Assembly (NCBI RefSeq): GCF_012034245.1 | Contig: NZ_JAATEO010000017.1 | Span: forward strand, 1 to 64,000 | Reading direction: 5' to 3' | DNA from: Micromonospora thermarum | GTDB lineage: Bacteria; Actinomycetota; Actinomycetes; Mycobacteriales; Micromonosporaceae | DNA: 64,000 nucleotides | Part shown: positions 7,504 through 16,125 of the stretch, piece by piece | Position numbering within the stretch: position 1 is the stretch's first letter | Layout: each line of letters opens with the position of its first letter | Position numbers and translations under genes: made by a program | Notes under the pieces: model-generated | The model's input: only the letters and a program-made list of their open reading frames with translations | What the model was told of the DNA's origin: nothing | The model's database searches: none

Positions 7504-9030
7504 GTGGAGGCATCGCTGACCGGCGTACGCCGTGAGCGGGACCTGGCCGAGCTGGCCGACGCCGCCCCCGTGGACGTCCTCGTCGTCGGGCTGGGCGTGA
7601 CCGGCGCCGGGGTGGCGCTCGACGCGGCCAGCCGCGGCCTGTCCGTGGTGGCCGTCGACGCCCACGACCTCGCCCACGGCACCTCCCGCTGGAGCTCCAA
7701 GCTCGTCCACGGTGGCCTGCGCTACCTCGCCCACGGACAGGTCGGCATCGCGTACGAGAGCGCCACCGAACGGCACGTCCTGCTGACCCGTACCGCCCCG
7801 CACCTGACGCGTCCCCTGCCGATGCTGCTGCCGGCGACCAGGTACACCACCGGGTGGCAGGATCGCGCGGCGGCGGCCGGCCTCCGCGCCGGCGACCTGC
7901 TGCGCGCCTGTGCCGGCACCTCCCGCCGGACCCTGCCCGGGACCCGCCGGCTCGGTCCGGCCGAGGCGACCGCGATGGCGCCCGCGCTGCGCCCGGCCGG
8001 CCTCCGCGGGGCGCACCTGTCCTGGGACGGTCAGCTCTGCGACGACGCCCGGCTCGTGGTCGGCCTGGCCCGCGCGGCCGCCGCGCGATCCGCCCGCGTC
8101 CTGCCCCGCTGCCGGGCCGTCGAACTGCACCGCGACGGCGCCACGATCGAGGACACCCGCACCGGGACCCGCCTGCACGTGGCCGCGCGCGCCGTGATCA
8201 ACGCGACCGGTGTGTGGGCGAGCGACCTGACCCCGCACGTCCGCCTACGCCCGTCCCGGGGCACCCACATCGTCCTGTCCGCCGCCCGCCTGGGCGGGCT
8301 CTGGGCCGGGCTGACCATCCCGGTGCCCGGCGAGTTCAGCCGCTACGTCCTCGTCCTGCCCCAGACCGACGGTCTGGTCTACGCCGGGCTGACGGACGAA
8401 CCGGTGGACGGTCCCGTCCCCGACGTGCCGCAACCCACCGACGCCGACATCGCCTTCCTGCTCGACGTGCTCAACAGCGTCCTCGACCAGCCCCTGCGAC
8501 CCGACGACGTCCTCGGCGCGTACGCCGGGCTCCGGCCGCTGCTCGCCGACGCCGACGCCCGGACCGCCGACCTGTCCCGGCGGCACGCCGTCATCGACGA
8601 CCCGGACGGGATCATCAGCGTCGTCGGCGGGAAGCTCACCACCTACCGCCGGATGGCGCAGGACGCGGTCGACACCGCCGTCCGGCGCCGGGGCCTCACC
8701 GCCGGCCCGTGCCGTACCCGCCGCCTCCCGCTGCCCGGCGCCGCGAGCCGAGCGCAGCTGGCGCGGGTCCCCGCGCCGCGCCGCCTCGTCCAGCGGTACG
8801 GCACCGAAGCGGTCGCCGTGCTGGCCGAGGCGCCGGCCCACCTCCGCCGGCCGATCGGCCCCGACATCCCGGTCACCGGCGCCGAGCTGCTCTGGGCGGC
8901 CCGGCACGAGCTCGCCCTCACCGTCGACGACCTGCTCGACCGGCGTACCCGCATCGGCCTCGTCCCGGCGCACCGGGAGGCCGCCCTGCCGGTGGCGCGG
9001 GACGTCCTCGCCCTCGCCGCCGAGGGCTGA
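7504..9030 (+). CDS. glpD: Glycerol-3-phosphate dehydrogenase, FAD-dependent
   Basis: The 508-aa product has the N-terminal dinucleotide fold (VVGLGVTGAGVALDAASRG), the GlpD signature region (SRWSSKLVHGGLRYLA) and the C-terminal part with VVGGKLTTYRRMAQDAVD. It oxidises glycerol-3-phosphate to dihydroxyacetone phosphate at the membrane and passes electrons to quinone. GTG 7504 follows an AAGGAGGG ribosome site. It is divergent from the AGPS-like flavoenzyme, so the pair could link the DHAP pool to ether-type lipid metabolism. The following DNA is a remnant, so it is probably the only gene of its transcript. Confidence 0.93.
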   Translation: MEASLTGVRRERDLAELADAAPVDVLVVGLGVTGAGVALDAASRGLSVVAVDAHDLAHGTSRWSSKLVHGGLRYLAHGQVGIAYESATERHVLLTRTAPHLTRPLPMLLPATRYTTGWQDRAAAAGLRAGDLLRACAGTSRRTLPGTRRLGPAEATAMAPALRPAGLRGAHLSWDGQLCDDARLVVGLARAAAARSARVLPRCRAVELHRDGATIEDTRTGTRLHVAARAVINATGVWASDLTPHVRLRPSRGTHIVLSAARLGGLWAGLTIPVPGEFSRYVLVLPQTDGLVYAGLTDEPVDGPVPDVPQPTDADIAFLLDVLNSVLDQPLRPDDVLGAYAGLRPLLADADARTADLSRRHAVIDDPDGIISVVGGKLTTYRRMAQDAVDTAVRRRGLTAGPCRTRRLPLPGAASRAQLARVPAPRRLVQRYGTEAVAVLAEAPAHLRRPIGPDIPVTGAELLWAARHELALTVDDLLDRRTRIGLVPAHREAALPVARDVLALAAEG

Positions 9031-9049
9031 GCGGCACCCGCGCGGCGAA

Positions 9050-9583
9050 AACTGGTCGATCCAGAAGTACGGCGCGGACTACCGGTTCGCCACCCCGTAC
9101 ACCGGAGGCAGCGATGTCGCCTGGTTCCGGGCGGCCATCGCCGCGATCGGCCCGCACCTGGTCGAGGTGTGGTACCCGGCGGACCCCGGATACAACAACG
9201 CCACCCCGTTCGTCGTGGCGACGAGCAGCGGCCTACGCCGTACGCGCCGGAACCGTGACATCATCGACGACAGCTCCTGCGGCCGGGGCGTCAACCTCAC
9301 CGGCGCCGACGGCGCGATCTACACCTACTGCCACTTCTCGTCGTGGTCGGTCGGCAACGGCGCGCCCGTCGCACCCGGACAGATCGGCCTGACCGGCAAC
9401 ACGGGCAACTCCACCGGACCGCACCTGCACTTCGGCATCCGCACCGGCGGCACCCGGCGGTGCCCGCAGGCCTTCCTTCTCGCGATCTACGACGGCCTCA
9501 CCCCGCCGGCCGCGACCAGCCTGCCCACGACCGGGTGCTACTACGCGACGCGCAGCGCCGCACCGGAGCCGCCGCTCGGCTGA
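9050..9583 (+). pseudogene. Chimeric remnant: golvesin-like domain joined to M23 peptidase tail
   Basis: The frame from 9050 reads NWSIQKYGADYRFATPY and on to VEVWYPADPGYNNATPF, which I recognise as a golvesin-type C-terminal domain. At about 9231 it changes into an M23 (LytM) peptidase end: CGRGVNLTGADGAIYTYCHF, then GNSTGPHLHFGI with the HxH zinc motif. The 30 bases at 9231-9262 make sense only in another frame, where they read AYAVRAGTV, typical M23 sequence. There is no signal peptide and the first zinc ligands are absent. This looks like a deletion that fused two secreted proteins. Confidence 0.65.
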
Positions 9584-9586
9584 GGT

Positions 9587-10435
9587 TCAGTGGGACCGGC
9601 TCCGCCGGCGGTCGGCCGTGAGGGTGACCAGGAAGCTCGCATGGTCGGTCGTCCCGCCCATGCCGACCGACCGACTGGAGTGGACGGTGAAGCCGCCCGT
9701 CGCCATGAGCTGCTGCACGGCGCCGTCGTGGATGTGCAGGTAGTCCGACGGGACGCAGGACCGCACGTCGGGTGAGCCGCCGTGCCGGAGGTTGAGGTCG
9801 CCGGACAGGACCGCGGGCTGGTGCGGGTCGCGGAGGCGCACGAGCGGGATGGCCGTGCCGAGCAGATAGGCGCACTGGGCGAGCGCCAGGACCGGGCTGG
9901 TGTACGCCAGGTGGGTGGTGCAGGCGTAGAGCGCGCCGGTGGCGTCGACGCAGAGCCACGCCCGTTCCTCGGGATCCGTCGCGTCCTGCATCGGGTAGAT
10001 CCCGCTGTGCACCGTGTGCCCACCGTACGGCGCCGGGATGTGCGCCAGCAGCCCCACGCCGTACGCCTGGCCGTTGAGACACCGGTAGGGGCCGCCGGTC
10101 CGGCGGTTGCGGGCGGCCTTGAAGGCCGCGACGACGGTGCCGCCGGTGTGGACGTCCGCCATCGTCCGCTCCAGCGCGTCCACGTCGCCCTCACAGACCT
10201 CGTTGAGGGCGACCAGTCCGGGCTTCTCGGTGCGGATCACGGTGCTGGCCTCGGTCACCGACCGGCCCGTGTAGCAGCCCGCCATGCCGCTGTTGCACAG
10301 GTTCATCTGGAGCACCCGGATCCGGGTGGAGCCGGCCGGACCGGCCCCGGACGATCCGGCGGGCAGCGCCGCCACGGACAGCAGGCACACGACGGCCATG
10401 AGGCGCCGGAGAAAACGGTACGAACGACCAGCCAT
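9587..10435 (-). CDS. Secreted endonuclease/exonuclease/phosphatase-family protein
   Basis: This 282-aa protein begins with a Sec signal peptide (RFLRRLMAVVCLLSVAALP). The EEP fold is seen from IRVLQMNLCNSG (first metal-site Asn), ALNEVC (catalytic Glu), SGDLNLR (Asp-x-Asn) to TDHASFLV (Asp-His at the end). Such secreted enzymes hydrolyse phosphodiester or phosphomonoester bonds in nucleic acids or phospholipids; the substrate is not evident. It runs convergently into the M23 chimera with only 3 nt between. Confidence 0.82.
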   Translation of the reverse strand: MAGRSYRFLRRLMAVVCLLSVAALPAGSSGAGPAGSTRIRVLQMNLCNSGMAGCYTGRSVTEASTVIRTEKPGLVALNEVCEGDVDALERTMADVHTGGTVVAAFKAARNRRTGGPYRCLNGQAYGVGLLAHIPAPYGGHTVHSGIYPMQDATDPEERAWLCVDATGALYACTTHLAYTSPVLALAQCAYLLGTAIPLVRLRDPHQPAVLSGDLNLRHGGSPDVRSCVPSDYLHIHDGAVQQLMATGGFTVHSSRSVGMGGTTDHASFLVTLTADRRRSRSH

Positions 10436-10573
10436 GCACCCGCCCCGAATCCGGCTGGCGCAAGTGTATCGGCCGGTGCCGCCGCGCCGGCCCGGTCACC
10501 CGGCACCGGCGGCGGGCGCGGTGATCGGTGCTACGGGCGGCCGGACCGCGCCGGCGGCGACCGTGGGCCGTGG

Positions 10574-10960
10574 TCAGCCGCGTGGGGCGGGGACACCGAA
10601 GAGGTCGATGATGCCCCCGGGAAGCTGGGCGAGCAGGTCGGCGCGTTCGTCGTCGTCGAGCGCCTCGGCGATGGTGGCCAGTACCGCCTGGGCGTGCTGG
10701 CGCACCAGGTCGGCGTCCGCGCACTGCTCCCGTTGGCCGACAATCCGCAGGAAGTCGCCCACGTCCCACCGCCGTCCCTGCGGATTGCGGGTGACGAACT
10801 GGTCCAGCCGGTCGGGTAGCTGGGCCGCGAGGTGGTCGGCCTCCCGTCCGGCGAGCCGCTCGCCGAGCGTCGACAGGACGGCCCGCACGGACCGCTCGGC
10901 CTCCTCGTCGTTGAGACCGGCGCGACGTCGTACGGTGGCGATCAACTGCTCGTACTCCAT
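10574..10960 (-). CDS. DUF2267 protein (first copy)
   Basis: The 128-aa product matches the DUF2267 family pattern: an N-terminal helical unit with AVLSTLGERLAGREADHLA and AAQLPDRL, then a second unit with AVLATIAEALDDDERADLL and QLPGGIIDLF. The family is widespread in actinobacteria and has no established function, and is often found with stress genes. GTG/ATG choice is simple here: ATG 10960 follows AAGGAGCGG. A second DUF2267 gene lies at 19409. Confidence 0.8.
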   Translation of the reverse strand: MEYEQLIATVRRRAGLNDEEAERSVRAVLSTLGERLAGREADHLAAQLPDRLDQFVTRNPQGRRWDVGDFLRIVGQREQCADADLVRQHAQAVLATIAEALDDDERADLLAQLPGGIIDLFGVPAPRG

Positions 10961-11106
10961 GACCCGCTCCTTCCCGCGGTCCCGGGTGGGACCCCTGCGC
11001 CCGCGCCGACGTCAGCGCCCTGACCGCAGCGGCGGGGTGGCACCGATTACCCGGTCCTGGAGCGGGAAAGCCCGGGCGGGCCGGATAGTTGCCGACGTCC
11101 GTCGCC

Positions 11107-11135
11107 GGCCCCCGTCCGCGACGCGGACGGGGGCC
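11107..11135. terminator. Hairpin terminator after chitinase remnant
   Basis: A 13-bp stem (GGCCCCCGTCCGC and complement) with a 3-nt loop lies just beyond the stop of the minus-strand ricin/chitinase remnant, as expected for its former terminator. Confidence 0.7.
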
Positions 11136-11145
11136 GCCGTGGGCG

Positions 11146-11824
11146 TCAGGCTGGCAGGCGCCACACCTGGTTGGCGCCGCCGAAGCAGTCCCAGATCTGG
11201 AGTCGGGTGCCGTTGGCGGAACTGTTGTCGGTGGCGTCCAGGCACTTGTTCGACTGGGGGTTGCGCAGCGTGCCGTTGGACTGGGCCTGCCAGACCTGGG
11301 CACCCGTGCCGTTGCAGTCCCAGAGCTGGACCTTCGCCCCGTTGGCGGTGGAGCCGCTGGTCACGTCGGCACACTTGCCCAGCGCGCGGAGGGTGCCGTC
11401 GGTGGCCACGGTCCAGTTCTGCGCGGCGGTGCCGTTGCAGGTGTAGAGCTGGATCGCCGTGCCGTTGGCGGTGCCGGCCGCGGCGACGTCGACGCGCTTG
11501 CCGCCGATGCCGGTGATCGGGCCGGTCCGACCGCTCGGCGGCGGCGTGGTGCCGCCTGTCGCGGTGTCGTAGATCGCGCTGACCAGCGAGGTCGAGCCGG
11601 TGGTGTCCTGGGAGAGTTCCCAGTTCATCATCCCACCGGCGTTGGCCATCGCCCACTGCGTCTTGCGCTTGACCGTCGGGATGCCGTTGTAGCACTGCTG
11701 GACTCCGCCGACCGTGGTGCAGTCCCGGTTGGCGTTGGCCGGGTCCATGCCGACCAGGGCCGAGTACGTGTAGTAGCCGGGCCGGCTGTAGAAGGGGACG
11801 CCGAGCACGGCCTTGGCGGCGGGC
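11146..11824 (-). pseudogene. Truncated GH18 chitinase with ricin-type lectin tail
   Basis: The minus strand reads AAKAVLGVPFYSRPGYYTY, then GGMMNWELSQDTTG, the last part of a GH18 chitinase barrel. A Pro/Ser linker and a complete ricin B-type beta-trefoil (repeats ending in QxW: QNW, QVW, QVW) follow. The first two thirds of the catalytic domain, including the DxxDxDxE acid, and the signal peptide are absent. At about 11824 the sequence abruptly becomes a sirtuin fragment on the other strand. A GTG at 11808 would allow a 220-aa product, but it could not be an active or exported chitinase. Confidence 0.8.
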
Positions 11825-11825
11825 G

Positions 11826-12020
11826 GTCGGTACCTCCGGCCTGGTGTACCCGGCCGCCGAGATACCCCACGTCGCCGCCCGCTGCGGCGCCACGGTCATC
11901 CAGGTCAACCCCGACGAGACGCCGCTGGACGCGGTGGCCGGCGTGAACCTGCGCGGGCCGGCGGCGGTGGTGCTCCCCGCCTTCGTGGCGGCCACCTGGG
12001 ACGGTGCCGGCCAGATGTGA
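11826..12020 (+). pseudogene. C-terminal fragment of a sirtuin (Sir2/CobB) deacetylase
   Basis: The plus strand reads VGTSGLVYPAAEIPHVAARC, then GATVIQVNPDETPLD and NLRGPAAVVLPAFVAA to a TGA at 12018-12020. This is the NAD-binding GTS...VYPAA and QVNxxxTPLD region of class III sirtuins. Everything N-terminal (Rossmann GAG motif, zinc Cys, catalytic His) is missing and no start codon with a ribosome site is present. It abuts the truncated chitinase head to head, so one deletion probably removed both 5' parts. Confidence 0.78.
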
Positions 12021-12039
12021 CAGTTGGCCGGGACGGCCG

Positions 12040-12678
12040 TCAGCGAGGGGTGGCGCTGAGCGCGAGGCTCTCGGGGACCGACCGGTACGCGCGGGCCAGA
12101 CCCGTCACCAGGGCCTGGCGACCTCCGCGGCCGTCCCGACGGACCCAGTCGCGACCGGACACGCTCCAGCACGTGGTGGTCAACCGGGCCAGGACGTGGA
12201 GGCGCAGGTCGTCCGGATCCACGCGGAGCGCGGTGGCGAGGCACGAGATCGCCTCGTCCTCCACGCCGGTGCGGTAGTGGTCGACGTAGGCCAGCAGGGC
12301 CGGCGCGGTCAGGATGAGCCGGCGGGTGGCGAGGTAGCGACCGTCCCACCCCGGGTCCAACGCGGTGACCGCGTCGGCGAGGCACCGGTGCAGCTCGGCC
12401 AGCACGGGTCCGGAGAGCTTCCGGTCGCGCAGACGGTGCAGGTAGGCCGTCCACAGCTCGACCTCCGCCTCGATCGCCACCGCCTCCTTCGCCGGGAAGT
12501 TCCGGAAGAAGGTGCTGCGCGAGACCTCGGCCTCGTCCACGAGGTCGTCCAGGGTCGTCGCGTCGAACCCGCGCTCGGTGAACAGGCGCAGCGCGGTCTC
12601 GGTGAGGGCGCGTCGCGTACGCAGACGCTTGCGCTCCCGCAGCGGGAGCGACCGGTCGTCGGCGGTGGGAGCGGTCAT
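12040..12678 (-). CDS. TetR-family transcriptional regulator
   Basis: The 212-aa product has a TetR HTH at about residues 20-66 (ALRLFTERGFDATTLDDL, then VSRSTFFRNFPAKE). It is divergent from a winged-helix gene at 12822, and an imperfect inverted repeat (12719-12746) lies in the shared promoter, a typical arrangement for local autoregulation. The C-terminal ligand domain gives no clue to the effector. Confidence 0.88.
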   Translation of the reverse strand: MTAPTADDRSLPLRERKRLRTRRALTETALRLFTERGFDATTLDDLVDEAEVSRSTFFRNFPAKEAVAIEAEVELWTAYLHRLRDRKLSGPVLAELHRCLADAVTALDPGWDGRYLATRRLILTAPALLAYVDHYRTGVEDEAISCLATALRVDPDDLRLHVLARLTTTCWSVSGRDWVRRDGRGGRQALVTGLARAYRSVPESLALSATPR

Positions 12679-12718
12679 ACGGCCACCCTACCGGCTGCCG
12701 AGATCCACGCACACAAAG

Positions 12719-12746
12719 AACCGAGTCGCCAAAGGGACTTGCGGTT
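12719..12746. promoter_or_regulatory. Imperfect inverted repeat in TetR/winged-helix promoter
   Basis: AACCGAGTC at 12719-12727 faces GACTTGCGGTT at 12736-12746 with two mismatches/bulges. It is centred in the 143-nt divergent intergenic region and is a plausible TetR or MarR operator; weak evidence. Confidence 0.35.
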
Positions 12747-12821
12747 ATGTGGGACTGAGTGTCAGATTGGAGGCGTCGTCCGGCGGGAGCCGGGCCGGTG
12801 CCGACAGTGAAGGAGTTCCCC

Positions 12822-13277
12822 ATGTCCTCGACCAGCAGCACCACCTCCCGTCCTCCCTTCGGCACGGCGGTCATCGGCCAGACCGAGAAGGCACTCAACG
12901 CCATCCTGGAGCGGCAGTTGGCCGGTACGGCGATCACCGAACCCCAGTGGGTCGCGCTGACCCTGACCGTCGTGAGCGGCGGCACCCTGACCGGCGACCT
13001 GCTCGTGCAGCGGATCTCCGATGTGCTGAAGGTCGACCCGGCGGTGGCGCGCCAGCGCGTCGCCGAGCTGGCCGCCGCCGATCTGGTGCGCACCACGCCG
13101 GACGGTGTCGTCGAACCCACCGAGGACGGGCGGGCCCTCTGGGGCCGGGTCCGTTCCGGCATCGACCGGATCACCCAGCGGCTCTGGGGTGACCTGCCCG
13201 ACGCGGACCTGACCACCGCCGGCCGGGTGCTGACCACCGTCCTCACCCGCGCCAACGCCCTGCTCGCCGCGGGTTGA
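12822..13277 (+). CDS. MarR-like winged-helix protein
   Basis: This 151-aa protein reads as a winged-helix regulator: TEPQWVALTLTVVSGGTLTG, then LKVDPAVARQRVAELAAADL and a wing with TEDGRALW. MarR-type N- and C-terminal helices flank it. ATG 12822 follows AAGGAGTTCCCC; an in-frame start 63 nt upstream is less likely because the added residues are low complexity. It is divergent from a TetR gene and ends before a strong bidirectional terminator. The ligand and targets are unknown. Confidence 0.72.
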   Translation: MSSTSSTTSRPPFGTAVIGQTEKALNAILERQLAGTAITEPQWVALTLTVVSGGTLTGDLLVQRISDVLKVDPAVARQRVAELAAADLVRTTPDGVVEPTEDGRALWGRVRSGIDRITQRLWGDLPDADLTTAGRVLTTVLTRANALLAAG

Positions 13278-13312
13278 TCCCGGTCAGCGGCGATCGTCCG
13301 CTCGGGCGGGCC

Positions 13313-13347
13313 CACGGCGGGCCGGCCTGTCGCGCCGGCCCGCCGTG
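13313..13347. terminator. Bidirectional hairpin terminator
   Basis: A 14-bp perfect stem (CACGGCGGGCCGGC and complement) with a 7-nt loop separates the convergent winged-helix and GH64 genes. Confidence 0.78.
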
Positions 13348-13358
13348 CTGGTCGATGC

Positions 13359-14954
13359 TCAGCCCTTCCGCCACCTCTGGTTGGCGGTGCCGGCGCAGTC
13401 CCAGAGTTGGAGCCGGGCGCCGTCGGCGCCGTTCCAGTCCTTGATGTCGACGCACCGGTTGGCCCGCAGGTTGACCAGGTCGCCGCCAGCGGTGAGCGTG
13501 AACTGCTGCGCGCCCGTGCCGTTGCAGGTGTAGAGCTGGACGACCGCGCCGTTGCCGGTCGCGCCGCCGTCGACGTCCATGCACTTGTTGTTCCGGCTCT
13601 GCACCGCGCTGCCGGTGAACGTCCACTTCTGCGCGTCGGTGCCGTTGCAGCCCCACATCTGCAGCGGCACCCGGTCGCTGAAGTTGGAGTTGGGCACGTC
13701 GATGCACTTGTTGTTCCAGTTGCTCACCAGCGGGACCCCGCTGCCCGGGACACCCGGTCCGCCGCCGGCGCCGAACGGGCTGAGGATCAGGCCGGCGGCG
13801 CGGGGGTCGCCGTTGTGGACCAGCGACTCGAAGGCGCCGACGTCGTCGAAGGCGAAGGCGTACGCCTTGCCGTCGACCATGTTGGCGTGGATGACGCGGG
13901 CGTAGTGGTTGGTCGGGTTGCTGCGGTAGAACTCGGCCGGGTTGGTGCTCGGCTGGGTGTCGATGGTGCCGAGGGCGCCCCGGTTCAGCGCGGCGCACAG
14001 CGTACGGGAGATCGGGCCGACCACCTGGTCGTTCGGCGCCGGCAGGTCCCCGTCGCAGCCCCACACGCTGGCCGACGAGGGCCGGTTGAAGGAGGCGACG
14101 ACCTGGCCGGCGCCGTTGGTGAAGGTCATGACGGAGCCGGAGGTCCGACCGAAGTAGCGGATGTGCGGCTGGTCCGCGAACGGCACGACGGTCAACGTCC
14201 TGGTGGTGTACGCGTTCCACGCCGACGCGATGTACGAGTCCAGGTAGGTGGCGCTGAGCAGGCCCGCGCCGGCCGCCTTGCCGGGAGCCAGTACGCGCAG
14301 CACCGTTCCGTCGGAGCGGGTGTGGACGGTGTTCGCCCAGCCCGGCTGTGACCGGATGCCGTCGATGATGGCGTTGCGGCCGTTGGTGACCACGTCGCCG
14401 GTGCGCTTCGTGACGCCGTTGGCGCCGGTGACGGTGACCGCGTGGGGCACCGCGAACATGTCCACCTGCGAGCTGTTGAGCCACAGCCCGGCGTCGTTGT
14501 AGGTGAACTCGCTCCAGTCGAAGAGGATGTCACGGTTGGCGTCGCCGGCCGCCCACGGCGCGGGCTGCACGAGACCGTCGGGGGTCAGGAAGAACCGGAG
14601 CTTCTCGCCGAAGGAGAAGTAGACGCGGCCGGAGAAGCCGCGCGGGAAGCGGATGGTGGTGGTGCCGCCGGTGCCGGGTCCGGGGATCGACGCGTCCGGC
14701 GCGGGCACCGGGGGCACCTGCCCGCCGGACCAGGGGATGAAGGAGCCGGCCTGGTTGACGTAGCCGAGGCGGCCGGTGGCGAGCTGGGTGCCGATCACGT
14801 AGAGGTGGACGGCCTCCCCGCGGCCGGTGCTGTTGGTGACGGTGACCGGCAGCAGCGCGGGGCCGACCGCCTGGGCGGGGGACGCGGCGACGGTCACCGG
14901 GGCGGCGGCGACCAGAGCGGAGAGTGCGGCCAGGAGTCTTCTTCGGATGCCCAC
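13359..14954 (-). CDS. Secreted GH64 beta-1,3-glucanase with ricin-type lectin domain
   Basis: This 531-aa protein starts with a signal peptide (LLAALSALVAAAPVTVAAS). The body matches GH64 laminaripentaose-producing beta-1,3-glucanases: VTVTNSTGRGEAVHLYVIG, TTIRFPRGFSGRVYFSFG, DWSEFTYNDAGLWLNSSQVD and MFAVPH, and a late FDDVGAFESLVHNGDP. Residues about 400-531 form a beta-trefoil with the repeated QxW motif (QKW, QQF, QRW) that would hold it on polysaccharide. GTG 14954 has GAGGAG seven bases upstream. It should degrade fungal or algal beta-1,3-glucan. A perfect palindrome just upstream suggests LacI-type control. Confidence 0.9.
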   Translation of the reverse strand: MGIRRRLLAALSALVAAAPVTVAASPAQAVGPALLPVTVTNSTGRGEAVHLYVIGTQLATGRLGYVNQAGSFIPWSGGQVPPVPAPDASIPGPGTGGTTTIRFPRGFSGRVYFSFGEKLRFFLTPDGLVQPAPWAAGDANRDILFDWSEFTYNDAGLWLNSSQVDMFAVPHAVTVTGANGVTKRTGDVVTNGRNAIIDGIRSQPGWANTVHTRSDGTVLRVLAPGKAAGAGLLSATYLDSYIASAWNAYTTRTLTVVPFADQPHIRYFGRTSGSVMTFTNGAGQVVASFNRPSSASVWGCDGDLPAPNDQVVGPISRTLCAALNRGALGTIDTQPSTNPAEFYRSNPTNHYARVIHANMVDGKAYAFAFDDVGAFESLVHNGDPRAAGLILSPFGAGGGPGVPGSGVPLVSNWNNKCIDVPNSNFSDRVPLQMWGCNGTDAQKWTFTGSAVQSRNNKCMDVDGGATGNGAVVQLYTCNGTGAQQFTLTAGGDLVNLRANRCVDIKDWNGADGARLQLWDCAGTANQRWRKG

Positions 14955-14981
14955 GGCAACTCCTCGGGGATGGCGGGACGG

Positions 14982-15003
14982 GCTGAGAGAGCGCTCTCTC
15001 AGC
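14982..15003. promoter_or_regulatory. Perfect 22-bp palindromic operator upstream of GH64 glucanase
   Basis: The centre is GAGAGCGCTCTC and the perfect dyad extends to 11 bp per side, ending 28 nt before the GTG. The same 12-bp core lies upstream of the GH16 glucanase (35643-35654). It resembles LacI-family operators with a central CG, such as CebR/CelR sites (GGGAGCGCTCCC). Confidence 0.8.
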
Positions 15004-15074
15004 GTCCCAACCGTTAACAACTTGTGTCAATAGATAGACAGCGGTGTATCGGGGCGTGGTCGTCCCCGCTGGGC

Positions 15075-16043
15075 TCAGGCGCCCCGGGACGGCTCTCCGA
15101 AGCGCACGAGGACGTGCCAGAGCTGCTTGAGGTGCTGGAGCGTGACGGCGCTCGGACCGCGGTCGATCCGCTCCACGGGGAGTTCGAACCCGGCGTGCCA
15201 CCGCAGGTCGAATCCGTACCGCCCGGCGGCGGCGGCGAACGTCGCGCCGGTCTCCGTACCCCGGAAGGACGGGTCGACCACGACGGCCTCGACGTCGCGG
15301 GCGAGGCTCAACTCCCCGTGGACCTGGGCTTCCACGTAGTCGTCCAGCGCCCGTCCGGCCGCGGCCGGGTCGGCGCCCGCCTCGGCGCGGCCCAGCAGTG
15401 TCCGGGCCAGGGTGGGCACGTCGGCGGGTACACCCAGGCAGATCCCGGTGGCGGTGGTCGCGGTCAGCAGCGCCGCCAGCACCGGCTCGAACACGTCGAC
15501 GGTGCCGAGATAGCGGGGTCGAGGTGGCTGTCGCCGAAGGTGAACGTCGACCGGGCCAGCGCCTCCGGGCGCAGCCGCAGGTGGCACGAGCCGAACCGGG
15601 GGCACGCGCCGTCGGGGTGGTCGAGCAGGTTGAGGCCGCCGTACTTCGGTCGGTCGGCCGGGCGGACGCCGGCCGCCTGGTAGGCGCCGCCGAACAGCCG
15701 CTCCTCCCACCGGTCCCGGTCACCTCCGGGGGTACGCGGTCAGCCCGCCGTTGGAGATGCCCGTCTCGAACTGGCTGCGGTAGACGCCCTCGTCGAGGAG
15801 GGCGGTCGCGACCGCCCGTCCGTCGGCGAGGAGCCGGTCGGGGTGGAAGTTCAGCGTGAGCCGGCCCTGCTGACCGATCGCGGCGACGAGGCGTTCCGGC
15901 TCGTGGTCCACACCGCACCCGGTCAGGACGCGGGCGATGATGGCGCGGGCCGCGGGACGGTCCCGCAGGGCTCCGGCGCGCACGTGGTCGAGCGCGGCGC
16001 GGTGGACCGGTCCCAGGTCGATGGTGTGCACGGCGCTGACCAC
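15075..16043 (-). pseudogene. DUF3626-family gene with two compensating frameshifts
   Basis: The N-terminal part (HPDRLLADGRAVATALLDEG, SQFETGISNGGLTAYP) and the C-terminal part (GTVDVFEPVLAALL to the stop) are in the same frame. The middle is readable only in another frame, where it gives DRWEERLFGGAYQAAGVRP, PKYGGLNLLDHPDGACPRF and CHLRLRPEALARSTFTFGD, as expected for DUF3626. The frame is lost at a G5 run (15728-15732, one base too many) and regained at a G4 run (15515-15518, one too few). Either the gene is dead or both are sequence errors. The family function is unknown. Confidence 0.7.
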
Positions 16044-16125
16044 GGCAAGCCGGTCGCCGGCCGCGCAACCCCGCCCGTCCCGTCGGCCGCCCGAGCTGGG
16101 CCGGCCGACGGGGTGCGGCTGATGA

